DNA of 7,317 nucleotides from Pelobacter sp. UBA6093 (GTDB lineage: Bacteria; Desulfobacterota; Desulfuromonadia; Desulfuromonadales; Syntrophotaleaceae). Below are positions 6,430-7,317 of this stretch, piece after piece (within the stretch, counting starts at the first letter, position 1; each line of letters starts with the position of its first letter). The translations under genes were made by a program, and so were the position numbers. Location of the stretch: assembly GCA_002435955.1 (NCBI GenBank), contig DIWZ01000013.1, positions 81,048 through 88,364 on the forward strand. Reading direction: 5' to 3'. Under the pieces are notes generated by a model. It did not search any database. It saw only the letters and a program-made list of their open reading frames with translations, and was not told the DNA's origin.

Positions 6430-7316
6430 TACCGATTGTACTGCAGACAAATTTCCCCGGCCTCAAACTGGTCAATCAAGGCAAGGTGCGCGACATTTAC
6501 GATCTTGGCGAGCACCTGTTAATTGTTACCAGCGATCGCATTTCCGCGTTTGACGTGGTGATGAACGAAGGGATCCCTTACAAGGGGTTTGTTTTGACCC
6601 AGATTTCCAAATTCTGGTTTGATACCTTTGCTGACATAGTCCCAAATCATCTGGTTTCTACTGATGTAAGCGATTTTCCCAGCGAAACTCACCCTTACAG
6701 GGAGCAACTTGAGGGTCGCAGCATGCTGGTGCGCAAGGCCAGCCCATTGCCCATCGAATGTATTGTGCGCGGCTACCTGGCCGGCTCGGGTTGGAAAGAG
6801 TATCGCAACCAGGGTACGGTATGCGGTATTGCGCTGCCGTCCGGCATGGTTGAAAGTCAGAAACTGCCCGAGCCGATCTTTACCCCATCAACCAAGGCTG
6901 AGCTCGGTGCCCACGATGAGAATATCTCCTTTGACCAGGCTGTCGAACTCTGTGGTGAGGAACTCGCCAGACAGGTTCGGGAGGTGGCTCTGGCCATTTA
7001 TGGCCGAGCGCGGGACGCCATGTCCGCCAAAGGCATCATTGTTGCCGACACCAAATTCGAATTCGGTCTTAGAGACGGTCGCCTGATGTGGATCGACGAG
7101 GCATTGACCCCCGATTCCTCACGGTTCTGGCCCCAGGATCAGTACCGCCAGGGGGGCTCCCAGCCGAGTTTCGACAAACAATTCCTGCGCGATTACCTGG
7201 AAACCCTGGATTGGAACAAAAAAGCTCCGGCCCCGACCCTTCCCGACGATATCGTGCTTAAAACCTCGGACAAATATCTCGAGGCGCTATTCCGCATTAC
7301 CGGGCAGAAACCCTGA
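6426..7316 (+). CDS. purC: SAICAR synthetase (phosphoribosylaminoimidazole-succinocarboxamide synthase)
   Basis: Cytoplasmic enzyme of de novo purine synthesis that joins CAIR and aspartate using ATP to give SAICAR. It is 296 aa, the longer form of the family (E. coli PurC is about 237 aa). Visible motifs in order: GKVRDIYD at 19-26 (nucleotide-binding loop), TSDRISAFD at 35-43, IVRGYLAGSGW from 113, FTPSTKAELGAHDENI from 152, and the two family signatures VADTKFEFG at 206-214 and IDEALTPDSSRFW from 223. All are intact, so an active enzyme is expected. The ATG overlaps the stop of the ppiD-like gene (ATGA), with GGAAGG some 12 bases upstream, so translation is likely coupled. The TGA ends at 7316, one base before the window edge. 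No other pur gene is visible here. Confidence 0.98.
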   Translation: MIPIVLQTNFPGLKLVNQGKVRDIYDLGEHLLIVTSDRISAFDVVMNEGIPYKGFVLTQISKFWFDTFADIVPNHLVSTDVSDFPSETHPYREQLEGRSMLVRKASPLPIECIVRGYLAGSGWKEYRNQGTVCGIALPSGMVESQKLPEPIFTPSTKAELGAHDENISFDQAVELCGEELARQVREVALAIYGRARDAMSAKGIIVADTKFEFGLRDGRLMWIDEALTPDSSRFWPQDQYRQGGSQPSFDKQFLRDYLETLDWNKKAPAPTLPDDIVLKTSDKYLEALFRITGQKP

Positions 7317-7317
7317 G

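Overview
The window holds five complete genes and one truncated gene, in two divergent clusters that meet at a roughly 200-base intergenic region (about 4281-4479). It looks like a chromosomal housekeeping segment of a Gram-negative bacterium: a rod-shape (elongasome) cluster, a membrane-anchored periplasmic folding factor, and a purine biosynthesis gene. The combination of an mre cluster divergent from a PpiD-like gene coupled to a long-form PurC, with moderate GC, suggests a Desulfuromonadota-type organism (Geobacter/Pelobacter relatives). That placement is inference from gene content and style, not a search result.

Left part, minus strand (4280 down to 1): mreB, mreC, mreD, then mrdA encoding PBP2. 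MreB is the actin-like filament under the inner membrane. MreC and MreD link it to the periplasm. PBP2 is the transpeptidase that cross-links side-wall peptidoglycan. mreC/mreD overlap by ATGA and mreD/mrdA by TTGA, so the last three genes look translationally coupled. mreB stands apart: a 79-base gap with a perfect 13-bp inverted repeat of terminator character separates it from mreC. mrdA starts with TTG and runs off the left edge after 615 codons; its stop and the next gene are not in the window.

Intergenic region (4281-4479): a plausible extended -10 promoter for mreB, a 7-bp hairpin just ahead of the mreB ribosome binding site, a weaker candidate promoter for the rightward genes, and a possible 21-codon leader ORF whose stop codon lies against the ribosome binding site of the ppiD-like gene.

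Right part, plus strand (4480-7316): a 649-aa PpiD/SurA-type membrane-anchored peptidyl-prolyl isomerase, overlapping by ATGA with purC (SAICAR synthetase, 296 aa), which ends one base before the window edge.

No mobile element, CRISPR array, tRNA or rRNA was seen. There is no sign of a novel multi-gene system. The points most worth a second look are regulatory: the mreB/mreC hairpin, the leader ORF before the ppiD-like gene, and the unusual coupling of a periplasmic folding factor with purC.
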